Shown here: positions 26,481 to 34,938 of the stretch, in pieces
How the letters are laid out: the number at the start of each line of letters is the position of its first letter
Numbering within the stretch: position 1 is the stretch's first letter
NCBI GenBank assembly: GCA_016794425.1
Contig: JAEUHR010000008.1
Location: 35,100-99,099 of the forward strand
Direction of reading: 5' to 3'
DNA from: Planctomycetota bacterium
GTDB taxonomy: Bacteria > Planctomycetota > UBA1135 > UBA2386
Length of the DNA: 64,000 bases
Position numbers and translations under genes: made by a program
Notes under the pieces: generated by a model
Database searches by the model: none
Seen by the model: only the letters and a program-made list of their open reading frames with translations
What the model was told of the DNA's origin: nothing

Positions 26481-27893
26481 TCAGCTGCCGCCGCTGCCGA
26501 CCAGCGCCTCGATCGCCACGCGTTCCTTCGGCACCGCAGCGGTCAGCACTTCGTGGCCGCCGTCGGTGCAGAGCACGTCGTCCTCGATGCGGATGCCGCC
26601 GAAGCCGCGCAGCGAGTTCATGGTCAGGTAGCGTTCCGCGCGCGCGAAGTCGACCTGGCCCTTGAAGCGCTTCTTGAACGTCGCGTCGCGCAGGATCGCC
26701 GGCACGAAGTAGACGCCCGGTTCGATCGTCACGCACATGCCCGGCGCCAGGTCGAGGTCCAGCCGCAGGTAGGCGGTGCCGAACTGGTCGCTGCGCTTGC
26801 GGCCCGCGGCGTAGGCGACGCGGTCGCCGAACGCTTCCATGTCGTGCACGTCGAGGCCGAGCAGGTGGCCGACGCCGTGCGGAAAGAACATCGCGTGCGC
26901 GCCGCTGGCGACCAGCTCGTCCGCGTCGCCGTGCATCAGGCCGAGCTGCGCGAGCCCGTCGGCCAGCACGCGGCAGGCGAGCAGGTGCACGTCGCGGTAG
27001 CGCACGCCGGGCCGCACGGCCTCGATCGCGGCCTGCTCGGCGGCGAGCACCACGTCGTAGACGTCGCACGCCTCCGGCGAGAAGCGGCCGCCGACCGGCC
27101 AGGTCCGCGTCACGTCGGCGCAGTAGCCGGACGCCGTCTCGGCGCCGGCGTCGAGCAGCACGAGGTCGGTCTCGTGCAGCAGGTTGCCGTGGGCGTGGTT
27201 GTGCAGCACTTCGCCGCGCACCGACAGGATCGTGTTGTACGCCGGCACGCAGCCGTGGCGCGCGAACGTGCCCTCGACGTGGCCGACGAGTTCCTGTTCG
27301 TAGATGCCGGTGCGCGTGCGCGCCATCGCCAGCGTGTGCGCCTCGCGCGTCACGGCGGCGGCGCGGCGCATCTCGGCGAGCTCCTCGGCGGTGCGGTGGT
27401 TGCGCAGCGCGGCGACCGCGGCCACGAGGTCCGGGTGCGCGACGCGCGCGGCATCGTGGAAGTCGACCTCGGCGCCGGTGATCGCGTTCGCCTCGGCCGT
27501 GGCGCGCGGATCGGCGATCGCGATCGTGCGCACGGTGCGCTTGCCGCACTTCTTGCGCACGAACGCCGCCAGTTCGCCGCGTGCCACCACCGCGGTGACC
27601 CCGACGGCCTTCTTGACGTCGGCGAAGCCGGGCACCGGACCGTGCCACAGCGCGTCGGCCTGCGTGCGTTCGTCGAGGAACAGCGTCACCGAGCCGTCCT
27701 TCGGGTCGAACAGCGCGGCTGCGTTCGGCTCCGGCTCCGGGAAGAAGAACAGGAACGTGCTGTCGGCGCGGAACGGGTGCCAGTTGGCCGGGTAGTTGCG
27801 GGCGATCCAGCCGCCGGCCATCAGCAGCACGGGCGTGTCGATCGCGGCCAGGAACTGACGACGGCGGGCCTTGTGGTGCGCGGGGGTCGGCAT
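26481..27893 (-). CDS. Xaa-Pro aminopeptidase (M24B metallopeptidase)
   Basis: A 470-residue dinuclear metallopeptidase that removes an N-terminal residue before proline. The N-terminal creatinase-like domain spans ~1-170. The pita-bread catalytic domain has the metal ligands Asp248 (LLDAGAET), Asp260 (GYCADVTRTW), His339 (FFPHGVGH), Glu391 (TIEPGVYF) and a final Glu in GGIRIEDDVL. All five are intact. No signal peptide is present, so it is cytoplasmic. It is transcribed with the EI24-type gene, 4 bases apart. The length and motifs fit PepP-type enzymes. Confidence 0.9.
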   Translation of the reverse strand: MPTPAHHKARRRQFLAAIDTPVLLMAGGWIARNYPANWHPFRADSTFLFFFPEPEPNAAALFDPKDGSVTLFLDERTQADALWHGPVPGFADVKKAVGVTAVVARGELAAFVRKKCGKRTVRTIAIADPRATAEANAITGAEVDFHDAARVAHPDLVAAVAALRNHRTAEELAEMRRAAAVTREAHTLAMARTRTGIYEQELVGHVEGTFARHGCVPAYNTILSVRGEVLHNHAHGNLLHETDLVLLDAGAETASGYCADVTRTWPVGGRFSPEACDVYDVVLAAEQAAIEAVRPGVRYRDVHLLACRVLADGLAQLGLMHGDADELVASGAHAMFFPHGVGHLLGLDVHDMEAFGDRVAYAAGRKRSDQFGTAYLRLDLDLAPGMCVTIEPGVYFVPAILRDATFKKRFKGQVDFARAERYLTMNSLRGFGGIRIEDDVLCTDGGHEVLTAAVPKERVAIEALVGSGGS

Positions 27894-28024
27894 GCGGCCC
27901 GCGAGCGTAGGCGGTGCCCGCTCCGCGTGCATCGGCCGAGCTTCGGTCGCGGCGCAGATCGCCTTCCGGAAGTAACCTGACGGCCCTGGCGTCCCAGCCG
28001 CCCACTCCGCTCCGCGCTCTCCCG

Positions 28025-30925
28025 ATGCAAGCCAAGCCCCTCGTCGCGGTCGCTGCGGCCGCCGTTTCCCTGTTGCTCGGTTGGTGGTGGTTCGCGCACG
28101 AAGGTGTGCCGCAGGTGCCGGCACCGCCGTCGACCACTCCGGTGGCCGAGACCGCGGTGCCGGCCGCCGGTGCGGCACCTGCCGCCGCGGCAGATCGCCC
28201 GGCCGAAGCCGCCGCGGGGGGCGTCGAGCGCACCGAGGTCGTCGGCGCTGTTGCCGATCCGCGGGGCTCGGCGACCTACGAAGTGCGCGGCAGGCTGGTC
28301 GATGTGCACGGGGCGCCGAGGGTCGGGGTCGAACTCGGCGTGTCGACGTGGCCGGCGGACGGCGCCACCGACGGCGGGCCCGAGCTCGGTCCGGACCAGC
28401 GGCCGAAGTCGGACCGCGAGGGTCGGTTCCGCCTGTCGATCCCCGTCGGCAGCGACGGGCAGCTGCACGTGCAGGGCGGCGAACTCGAGTTCGCCGCCGA
28501 ATCGCCGCGGTTCCGCAGCGCGGCCGGCGACCAGGACCTCGGCGACCTCGTCGTGCTGCGCGCCAGTTCGCTGGCCGGCGTGGTGCAGGACGAACTGGGC
28601 CGGCCGGTCGCCGACGTGAAGGTCGAGGCGACGCTCGGTGCGTTCCTGTTCGACACGCGCAGCGGCACCAAGACCGGCGCCGACGGCCGGTTCACGATCG
28701 GCAAGCTGCGGCCCGGCAAGTGGGTCCTGCGCACCGCGTCGAGCCGCTTCCTGCCGACGGCTCTCGACGTCGAGGTCGCGAGCGAGCAGCAGCAGACCGA
28801 TCTCGTCGTGACCGTTCGCACCGGTGACGCGATCGCCGGTCGGGTCGTCGACGATCGCGGCGTCGGTGTCGCCGGCTTCCGCGTCGCCTGCAAGCGGCGC
28901 GAGATGCAGGGGGCGATGGACGTCGAGCGCTTCTCGAGCGACGAAGCCGCGACCACCGACGCCGCCGGCTTCTTCACGCTGGCCGGGCTGCCGAAGGGCA
29001 CCACGACGGTGCGCGCGTTCGGCGCCGGCCACACGGCGGCGACCGCGGCCGACGTCGCGGTCGGCACCGGCGATCTCGTGTTGCGCGTGCAGCGCACGGC
29101 GGCGATCGAAGGCGTGCTGAGCACCGCCGACGGCACGCCGATCGCCGACTCCGAAGTCGGCGTGCTGGCGACGCGCACGAACGACGACCTCGTCGGCAAT
29201 CTGGCCGCGCCGACGCGTCCCGTGACGACTGCGGCCGACGGCACGTTCCGCCTGGTCGACGTCGCACCGGGCCCGACGGTGCTGCGGGCAACCGGCGCCG
29301 GCCACCTGCCGACGCAGCTGGCCGGCGTGCAGGTCGCGCCGGCGCAGACCGTGCGCGGCGTGCGCATCGTCGCCGACGCCGGCGTTTCCGCCCGCGTGCG
29401 GGTCGTCGACCCGGCCGGTGCACCGGTGGCCGGCGCGAAGGTCCGCGCGGCACTGCCGGGGCAGGACCAATTCGGCGGCATCCGCGTGACGCGCCACGCC
29501 GACGCGGCGGCCGACGGCGAACCGACCGAGGTCACCTTCGACGATCCCAGTCGCGTCGGCGAGGCCACGACCGGTGACGACGGAACGGCCACGATCCCGG
29601 GCCTGCCGGCGCGCGACGTGCAGTTCGTCGCCAGCCATGCCGACTTCGCGTCGACGGCGCCGGTGGTCGCCTCGCTGGCCGCGCGCGGCACCGTGGAGGT
29701 GCGGCTCGTGCTGCAACAGCCGGGCTTCGCCGCGGTGCAGGTCCTCGACGGCGACGGCGCACCGATGCCCGGCGCCGAGGTCCACTTCGCTCCCGCCGAC
29801 GCCCAGCTCGACCAGCTCTGGATGCTGCAGGGCAACGACAACTACAGAACGGCAACTACCGACCCGAGCGGCAAGGCACGACTCGGTCCGTTCGCCCCCG
29901 GCGACTACCGCGCGGTACTCGGCCGGCCGCCGCGCGACGAGTCCTCCGGCGGCATGCGGATGGTGTTCGCAGGCAACGAAACGCTCGCTGCTTCGGCACA
30001 GGCGGTGCGCATCGAGGCCGGTCGCACCGTCGACGTCGTGTTGCGCCGCCCGATCCTCGCGCGGGTGCACGGCCGCTTGCTCGGCGCCGACGGGCCGTTG
30101 GCCGGCGGCACGGTTTGCCTCGAGCAGCGCGACAACGGACTCGGTGCCCTCGGTGCGCCGACGGTGACGGTTGCCGGCGACGGCAGCTTCGCGTTCGCCG
30201 ACGTCGAGCCGGGTTCCTACACGCTGTCGTTCGGTCGCGAGCACCAGGTCGTGCGCGGGCGGCACGACCTCGAGGTGCCGCCGAACACTGCCGAGGTGCG
30301 GCAGGACTTGTCGCTGCGGGTCGGCCGTCTGACCGTGCGCGTGCACCGGGCCGGCACCGGCGAGCCGGTCGACGGCGCCACCGTCGAGATCGAGCCCGAG
30401 GTCGGCGAAGGTGGGGCGACGGCGCGCCAGATGGTGCGGTTCGCGACGATCACGACCGCGGACGGCGGCGGCGGTGAAGCGATGACGATGACCGTCGGCG
30501 CCCAACGCGTGCGCACCGACGCGACCGGCCTCGCCACCGTCGACGACGTTCCGGTCGGCTCCTGGCGGGTGCGCGTCAGTGATCGCGGCTGCGTGCCGGT
30601 CGAGCGCGCCGCGCAGCTCGTGGTCGAGCGGCAGACCACCGACGTCGGCCGCGTCGATCTGGTCGGCGCCGGGCGCGTGCGCTGCAGCGTCCGCGGCGGC
30701 AACGGCGAGGCCCTCGACCTCGTGATGGTGCAGCACCGCGCGGCCGACGCGACGCAGTGGAGCCAGCCGGCGATCGGCACCGGCGGCAGCGTGCAGGTCG
30801 ACGACCTGGCGGCCGGGCGCTACGCGCTGCGGGCGAAGAACGCCAGGGGCGGCGACTGGTGCCCCGAAGTCGAAGTCGAAGTCGTCGCCGGTGCGACCGC
30901 CGACGCCGAGCTGCGCGTCCGCTGA
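28025..30925 (+). CDS. Membrane-anchored protein of tandem carboxypeptidase-regulatory-like repeats
   Basis: A 966-residue protein. One N-terminal hydrophobic segment (LVAVAAAAVSLLLGWWWF) acts as anchor or uncleaved signal. The rest is a string of about ten beta-sandwich units of the CarboxypepD_reg or SpaA type, each with a pattern like V.G.V.D..G.PV.DA.V followed by T.ADG.F.L..L.PG...L. Such repeats make stalk-like or adhesive extracellular proteins in Planctomycetes. No catalytic domain was found. The ATG at 28025 is chosen for the membrane segment. It ends 2 bases before the convergent CCA-enzyme-like gene. The role is unknown. Confidence 0.75.
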   Translation: MQAKPLVAVAAAAVSLLLGWWWFAHEGVPQVPAPPSTTPVAETAVPAAGAAPAAAADRPAEAAAGGVERTEVVGAVADPRGSATYEVRGRLVDVHGAPRVGVELGVSTWPADGATDGGPELGPDQRPKSDREGRFRLSIPVGSDGQLHVQGGELEFAAESPRFRSAAGDQDLGDLVVLRASSLAGVVQDELGRPVADVKVEATLGAFLFDTRSGTKTGADGRFTIGKLRPGKWVLRTASSRFLPTALDVEVASEQQQTDLVVTVRTGDAIAGRVVDDRGVGVAGFRVACKRREMQGAMDVERFSSDEAATTDAAGFFTLAGLPKGTTTVRAFGAGHTAATAADVAVGTGDLVLRVQRTAAIEGVLSTADGTPIADSEVGVLATRTNDDLVGNLAAPTRPVTTAADGTFRLVDVAPGPTVLRATGAGHLPTQLAGVQVAPAQTVRGVRIVADAGVSARVRVVDPAGAPVAGAKVRAALPGQDQFGGIRVTRHADAAADGEPTEVTFDDPSRVGEATTGDDGTATIPGLPARDVQFVASHADFASTAPVVASLAARGTVEVRLVLQQPGFAAVQVLDGDGAPMPGAEVHFAPADAQLDQLWMLQGNDNYRTATTDPSGKARLGPFAPGDYRAVLGRPPRDESSGGMRMVFAGNETLAASAQAVRIEAGRTVDVVLRRPILARVHGRLLGADGPLAGGTVCLEQRDNGLGALGAPTVTVAGDGSFAFADVEPGSYTLSFGREHQVVRGRHDLEVPPNTAEVRQDLSLRVGRLTVRVHRAGTGEPVDGATVEIEPEVGEGGATARQMVRFATITTADGGGGEAMTMTVGAQRVRTDATGLATVDDVPVGSWRVRVSDRGCVPVERAAQLVVERQTTDVGRVDLVGAGRVRCSVRGGNGEALDLVMVQHRAADATQWSQPAIGTGGSVQVDDLAAGRYALRAKNARGGDWCPEVEVEVVAGATADAELRVR

Positions 30926-30927
30926 CG

Positions 30928-32289
30928 TCAGCTGTGCTGTCGCGTGCGCCGGCCGTCGGCGATCGCGCGGGCCCGTTCCTGGTGCAGTGCCGAACGGAAC
31001 CCCGCGAGGTCGTCGCCGAAGCGCTGCCGCAGTGCGCCGGCGTCGACGCCGGTGCAGACCTCGCGCAGCCAGTTCAGGTCGGCGGCGGTGCGCGATTCGA
31101 CTTCGGCGCCGACGTGGGCGAGGCCGAGCCGCCCGGCCGAGTCGGCGGCCATCGCGATCGCGAACAGCGCCACCGGATAGTCCTGGGCGCGGAAGTGGCG
31201 ATCGAACAGCTCGGCCAGCGTGCCCGGCCGCAACTCGTCGAACCGACGCAGCTCCCCGTGCAGCGCGCAGACGTCGCGCGCCAGCAGGCGCGTGCGCGGG
31301 TCGGCGAGACCGGGCCAGCGATCGAGCAGGCGGTCGACGTGCGGCAGGCCGTCCTGTTCGTGGCCGTGGTGGGCCGGCAGCCGCGCGTTCGACGTGTAGC
31401 CCTTGCCGAGGTCGTGGCACAACACGGCGACCAGCACCGCGAGGCGGTCGCGTGGGTCCAGGTAGGCGGTGCGCGCCGCGGCCCATTCGAGCGCCAGCAC
31501 GAGGTGCAGCGCCTGCGACACCTCGGGGTGCCAGCGCTGCGGACCGGCGGGTCGGCCGTCGAACTGGCGCGCGAGCTCCGGCGCCAGCGTCGCCAACAGG
31601 CCGTCCTCGTGCAGTTCGAGCAGGCAGCGCCCCGGCGAGGCGCACTTGGCCAGCACGGCGCGCAGTTCGAGCGCGACCGCTTCGGCGGGCAGTTCGAGCA
31701 GCACGGTCGGCGGCAGGCCGGCATGGCGCACGGCCGAGTCGAGCGCGAAGCCGAGTTCGTGGGCCTTGCGGTAGTAGCGCAGCCAGCGGATCGGGTGCTC
31801 GCGCACGCGCTCGGCGACATCGCCGACCGGCACGACGCGGCGTTCGCGCCAGTGCTCGAGGCCGCGGTTCGGATCGTGCAGCCGGCCGGTCGCCAGCTCC
31901 CACGCGAGCGCGCCGATCGTCATGTCGCGTTCGGCCAGGTCGGCGGCGATGCGGGCCGCGGTGGGCTGGCCGGGCTCGCCGCCGCGCAGCGTCGTGATCT
32001 CGATGCGGCGGCCGCCGACCTTCATCGCCAGCGTGCCGCGCCCGAGGTTGCCGTCGGTGGTGCCGACCAGCACGTCGTGCGCACGCAGCAGCGCGGCGCC
32101 GTCGGTGACGTCCGGCAGCCACGACAGGTCGAGGTCCTGCGGCGTCGGGCCGGGCGCACCGTTCGCGCGGCAGCCGAGCGCCAGCGCCTGCGAGCCGACG
32201 ATGCAGACGCCGAGGTCCGGCGCGAACAGCCACTCGGCGTGCCGGCGCAGGAACGCGATCGGGTCGGCGATCTGCGCGTCGACGTTCAC
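30928..32289 (-). CDS. CCA-adding enzyme/poly(A) polymerase-like nucleotidyltransferase with HD domain
   Basis: A 453-residue protein. The N-terminal class II nucleotidyltransferase head has IVGSQALALGCR and the metal-binding DLDLSW. It is followed by ERDMTIGALAWE (RRDFTINALA in CCA enzymes) and DPNRGLEHWRERRV. The usual E-D-P-L-R-x-L-R of motif E is EHPIRWLRYYRK here, with His in place of Asp. An HD phosphohydrolase domain follows (CHDLGKGYTSN ... HHGHEQDG). The start GTG overlaps the preceding HEAT gene's stop as GTGA (32286-32289). It may be a tRNA CCA enzyme or a paralogue with another substrate. Confidence 0.75.
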   Translation of the reverse strand: MNVDAQIADPIAFLRRHAEWLFAPDLGVCIVGSQALALGCRANGAPGPTPQDLDLSWLPDVTDGAALLRAHDVLVGTTDGNLGRGTLAMKVGGRRIEITTLRGGEPGQPTAARIAADLAERDMTIGALAWELATGRLHDPNRGLEHWRERRVVPVGDVAERVREHPIRWLRYYRKAHELGFALDSAVRHAGLPPTVLLELPAEAVALELRAVLAKCASPGRCLLELHEDGLLATLAPELARQFDGRPAGPQRWHPEVSQALHLVLALEWAAARTAYLDPRDRLAVLVAVLCHDLGKGYTSNARLPAHHGHEQDGLPHVDRLLDRWPGLADPRTRLLARDVCALHGELRRFDELRPGTLAELFDRHFRAQDYPVALFAIAMAADSAGRLGLAHVGAEVESRTAADLNWLREVCTGVDAGALRQRFGDDLAGFRSALHQERARAIADGRRTRQHS

Positions 32290-33032
32290 CGCAGCGGATT
32301 CTTCGCCAGCCATGCCCGCGCCTCGGCGGCGGTGCTGAAGCGTTGGCCGGTGATCGCGAACAGGGCCTCCTGCACCTTGCCCTTCCAGATCGCCCACGCC
32401 TTCCAGCGCGCTTCCCAGTACTCCGCCGGCGGGTTGTCGGCGTGGTGTTCGTTCTCGGGCACGGGCTCGTCGAGGTTGCGCAGCAGCAGGTCGACGGCCT
32501 GCTTCTCCTTGTGTTGCGTGATCAGGTCGAGCAGCGCCTCGTGCAGCGGCACGCGTTCGGCGTGGTAGTCGACCTCGAACAGGCCCTGGATCTCCGACCA
32601 CTGCTTGGCCGTGTAGCCGCAGGCCGCGAGGCTGCGCACCAGTTCGGCCGCGACGCCGGGGTGGCCCTGCACGCGCGGGTTCGCCAGCAGCTTGCGGATC
32701 GCCGGGTTCGCCAAGGCGGGCGGGTGGTTGCGCAGCAGCACCGCCGCGCGCTTGCGCAGCAGCACCGACTTCTCCTTCTCGATCAGCGTCGCCAGCGGCT
32801 TCAGCAGCCGCTCGTGGGACCGGTCCGCGATCTTGTCGAGCGCGCGGTTCTTGTCGGCCAGCGACGCGGTGTCCTTCAGCGCCAGCTCGAGGTCCTTGAC
32901 GGCTTCCTTCGCGGCGCGGTCGTCGAGGGCGACGACGACCGGTTTGGCGGCAGGCGGCGCGGTGTCCGGCGCGGGGGCAGGCGGCGCCGGGTCCTGCCAC
33001 GACAACAGACTCGCAAGCAAGCAGGCCAACAT
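32286..33032 (-). CDS. Secreted HEAT-like repeat protein of unknown function
   Basis: A 248-residue protein with a short signal peptide (MLACLLASLLSWQDP), a proline-rich linker to residue ~30, then alpha-helical HEAT-like units (RKRAAVLLRNHPPALANPAIRK, GHPGVAAELVRSLAACG). The C-terminal half has WEARWKAWAIWKGKVQEALF, a motif also seen near HEAT regions of the VWA protein at 37589. It is translationally coupled to the nucleotidyltransferase gene. This is odd, because one product appears secreted and the other cytoplasmic. No function is assigned. Confidence 0.65.
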   Translation of the reverse strand: MLACLLASLLSWQDPAPPAPAPDTAPPAAKPVVVALDDRAAKEAVKDLELALKDTASLADKNRALDKIADRSHERLLKPLATLIEKEKSVLLRKRAAVLLRNHPPALANPAIRKLLANPRVQGHPGVAAELVRSLAACGYTAKQWSEIQGLFEVDYHAERVPLHEALLDLITQHKEKQAVDLLLRNLDEPVPENEHHADNPPAEYWEARWKAWAIWKGKVQEALFAITGQRFSTAAEARAWLAKNPLR

Positions 33033-33056
33033 GGGGCCGCGATGATAGCCCGAAGT

Positions 33057-34022
33057 TCAGCCTGCGTGCGACCGCAGGACTTCGACGGTCAGGAAGGCGA
33101 CGTAACCGAACAGGAACACCAACCCGACCAGGCGGGGCACACCGCCGCGCAGCCGCAGCACGGCGGCCAGCGCGACCGCCGAGGCGAGCGTGGCCGTCAG
33201 CAGTGGCCACAGCGCGCCGGTGTCGACCGGGAACGGCTGCACGAGCGCAGCGATGCCGAGCACCGCACCGACGTTGAAGATGTTGGACCCGAGGATGTTG
33301 CCGATCGCGATCTCGGGCTGCCGCCGCAGCGCCGCGACGACCGAAGTCGCCAGCTCGGGCAGGCTGGTGCCGACCGCGACGACCGTCATGCCGATCACGG
33401 CCTCGCCGAGGCCGAGGTCGGCCGCGACGACGATCGCGCCTTCGACCAGCCATTCGGCGCCGTACAGCAGCAGCACGAGGCCGAGCGCCAGCAGCGCAGC
33501 GTGGGCGAGCCAGCCGCGCCACGTCGCCACGTGCGGCGGCGCATGGTCGACCGACTGCATCGCGGCGCGTTCGCGGCGCAGCAGCTGGCCGCAGAACGCC
33601 ACCAGCATCGCCACCATCAGGGCCGCCACCGGGCGGCCGACGTGTTGGTCGACCACGAACGGCACCGCGGTCAGCGCCGAGGCCAGCAGCAGGAAGCCGA
33701 GTTCGAGCCGCCGCACCTGCAGGCGGATCGCACACAGCGACGCTGCGACGCCGACGATCAGCAGCACGTTGGCGACGTTGCTGCCCAGCACGTTCGCCAG
33801 CGCGATCGCGCTGCTGCCCTTCTGTGCCGCGGTCAGGCTCACCAGCAGTTCGGGCATCGACGTGCCCATCGCCACCAGGGTCAGGCCGACCGCCATGTGG
33901 CTCATGCCGAGCGACAGCGCGATCCAGACCGCGCCGCGGACCAGCAGATCGGCGCCGACCACGAGCGTGACGAGGCCGGCGGCGATCGCCAGCAGCGGGA
34001 AGTCGGGAGCCCAGTCCGGCAT
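33057..34022 (-). CDS. Ca2+/Na+ antiporter (CaCA family, YrbG-type)
   Basis: A 321-residue inner-membrane exchanger with about ten hydrophobic segments and the two alpha-repeats of the CaCA family. The first is GTSMPELLVSLTAA with LGSNVANVLLIVG; the second is GTSLPELATSVVAA with LGSNIFNVGAVLG. The conserved glutamates and asparagines that bind calcium are present in both. It expels calcium or exchanges it for sodium. Presence beside a gene for a HEAT protein gives no further hint. Confidence 0.92.
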   Translation of the reverse strand: MPDWAPDFPLLAIAAGLVTLVVGADLLVRGAVWIALSLGMSHMAVGLTLVAMGTSMPELLVSLTAAQKGSSAIALANVLGSNVANVLLIVGVAASLCAIRLQVRRLELGFLLLASALTAVPFVVDQHVGRPVAALMVAMLVAFCGQLLRRERAAMQSVDHAPPHVATWRGWLAHAALLALGLVLLLYGAEWLVEGAIVVAADLGLGEAVIGMTVVAVGTSLPELATSVVAALRRQPEIAIGNILGSNIFNVGAVLGIAALVQPFPVDTGALWPLLTATLASAVALAAVLRLRGGVPRLVGLVFLFGYVAFLTVEVLRSHAG

Positions 34023-34105
34023 CGGCGCATCCTAGGCCCACGCCAGCGCGATGCGCGGGTCCGACCGGCTCCAGATCGTCGGTGGCAACGGCCGATCACG
34101 ACTGC

Positions 34106-34825
34106 ATGCACCGCGCGACCGTCGCCCTGGCCTTCCTCCTGTGCGCCACCAGCTGTCTCGAGATGGAACAGACCGTCACGCTGGGCGCCGACGGCGCCGG
34201 CCGCCAGGTCGTGGTGCTGAAGATGGCGGAGGCCACGCTGGCCGAGATCGCCAAGGCCAGTGAGGCGGCCCAGCTCGGCGCCGTGCCGAACCCGGCCGCC
34301 GTGTTCGAACGCGAGGCGGTCGCCGCCGAACTGCGCAGCGCCGGACTCGAGCTGGTGCGGCATGCGACGCAGCGCGCCGCGGGCCGGCGCACGGTCGAGC
34401 TCGAGGCCTCGTTCACGGACTTCGCGACGCTGCGCAAGAGCCCGCTGTGCGGCTCTTCGGCCGAGTGGGAGCTCGCCGCGGGACCGCGGCCGGGAACCGC
34501 GAAGCTGACGTTGTTCCCGCAGGGCAAGGCCGCGTGGGGGGAGGCGCGGGCCAAGGCCGAACAACTCGGCGCCAGCGACGACCCGATTGCCGCGGAGTTC
34601 TTCCGCAAGCGGCAGCAGCAGCTGGCCGGCCTCGACGTGGTCGTGCGGCTGCAGGTGCCGGGCGACGTGCTGGTGTGGACGCGCAACCTCGACAAGACCG
34701 GCGACCGCGAGGTGACGGCGCGCATCACCGCCGACAAGCTGAAGACGCCCGAGGACCTGGTGCGCTGGCTGGCGCCGCGGTTCGAGGTCGTCTTCGATGC
34801 CACCGGCTGCAAGCTGCCGCTGTAG
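34106..34825 (+). CDS. Lipoprotein of unknown function
   Basis: A 239-residue protein with a lipoprotein signal peptide ending LLCATSC, which makes Cys about residue 17 the lipidated residue. The mature part begins LEMEQTVTLGADGAGRQ, a style shared with small bacterial lipoproteins whose beta-sheet domain carries one long helical insertion. No enzyme motif is visible. The ATG at 34106 gives the signal peptide; a GTG at 34082 would place eight extra residues in front of it. Confidence 0.65.
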   Translation: MHRATVALAFLLCATSCLEMEQTVTLGADGAGRQVVVLKMAEATLAEIAKASEAAQLGAVPNPAAVFEREAVAAELRSAGLELVRHATQRAAGRRTVELEASFTDFATLRKSPLCGSSAEWELAAGPRPGTAKLTLFPQGKAAWGEARAKAEQLGASDDPIAAEFFRKRQQQLAGLDVVVRLQVPGDVLVWTRNLDKTGDREVTARITADKLKTPEDLVRWLAPRFEVVFDATGCKLPL

Positions 34826-34938
34826 CGACCTGCCGTTCGGTTGGCGGAACGAAGCGGAACCGCGGCCGGTGGTCCGGCGTTGCGGGGCGGCTCGGCACAG
34901 CGTGCGCATTCGCGCCGCGTCGTGCCGCAGACCAGCCC

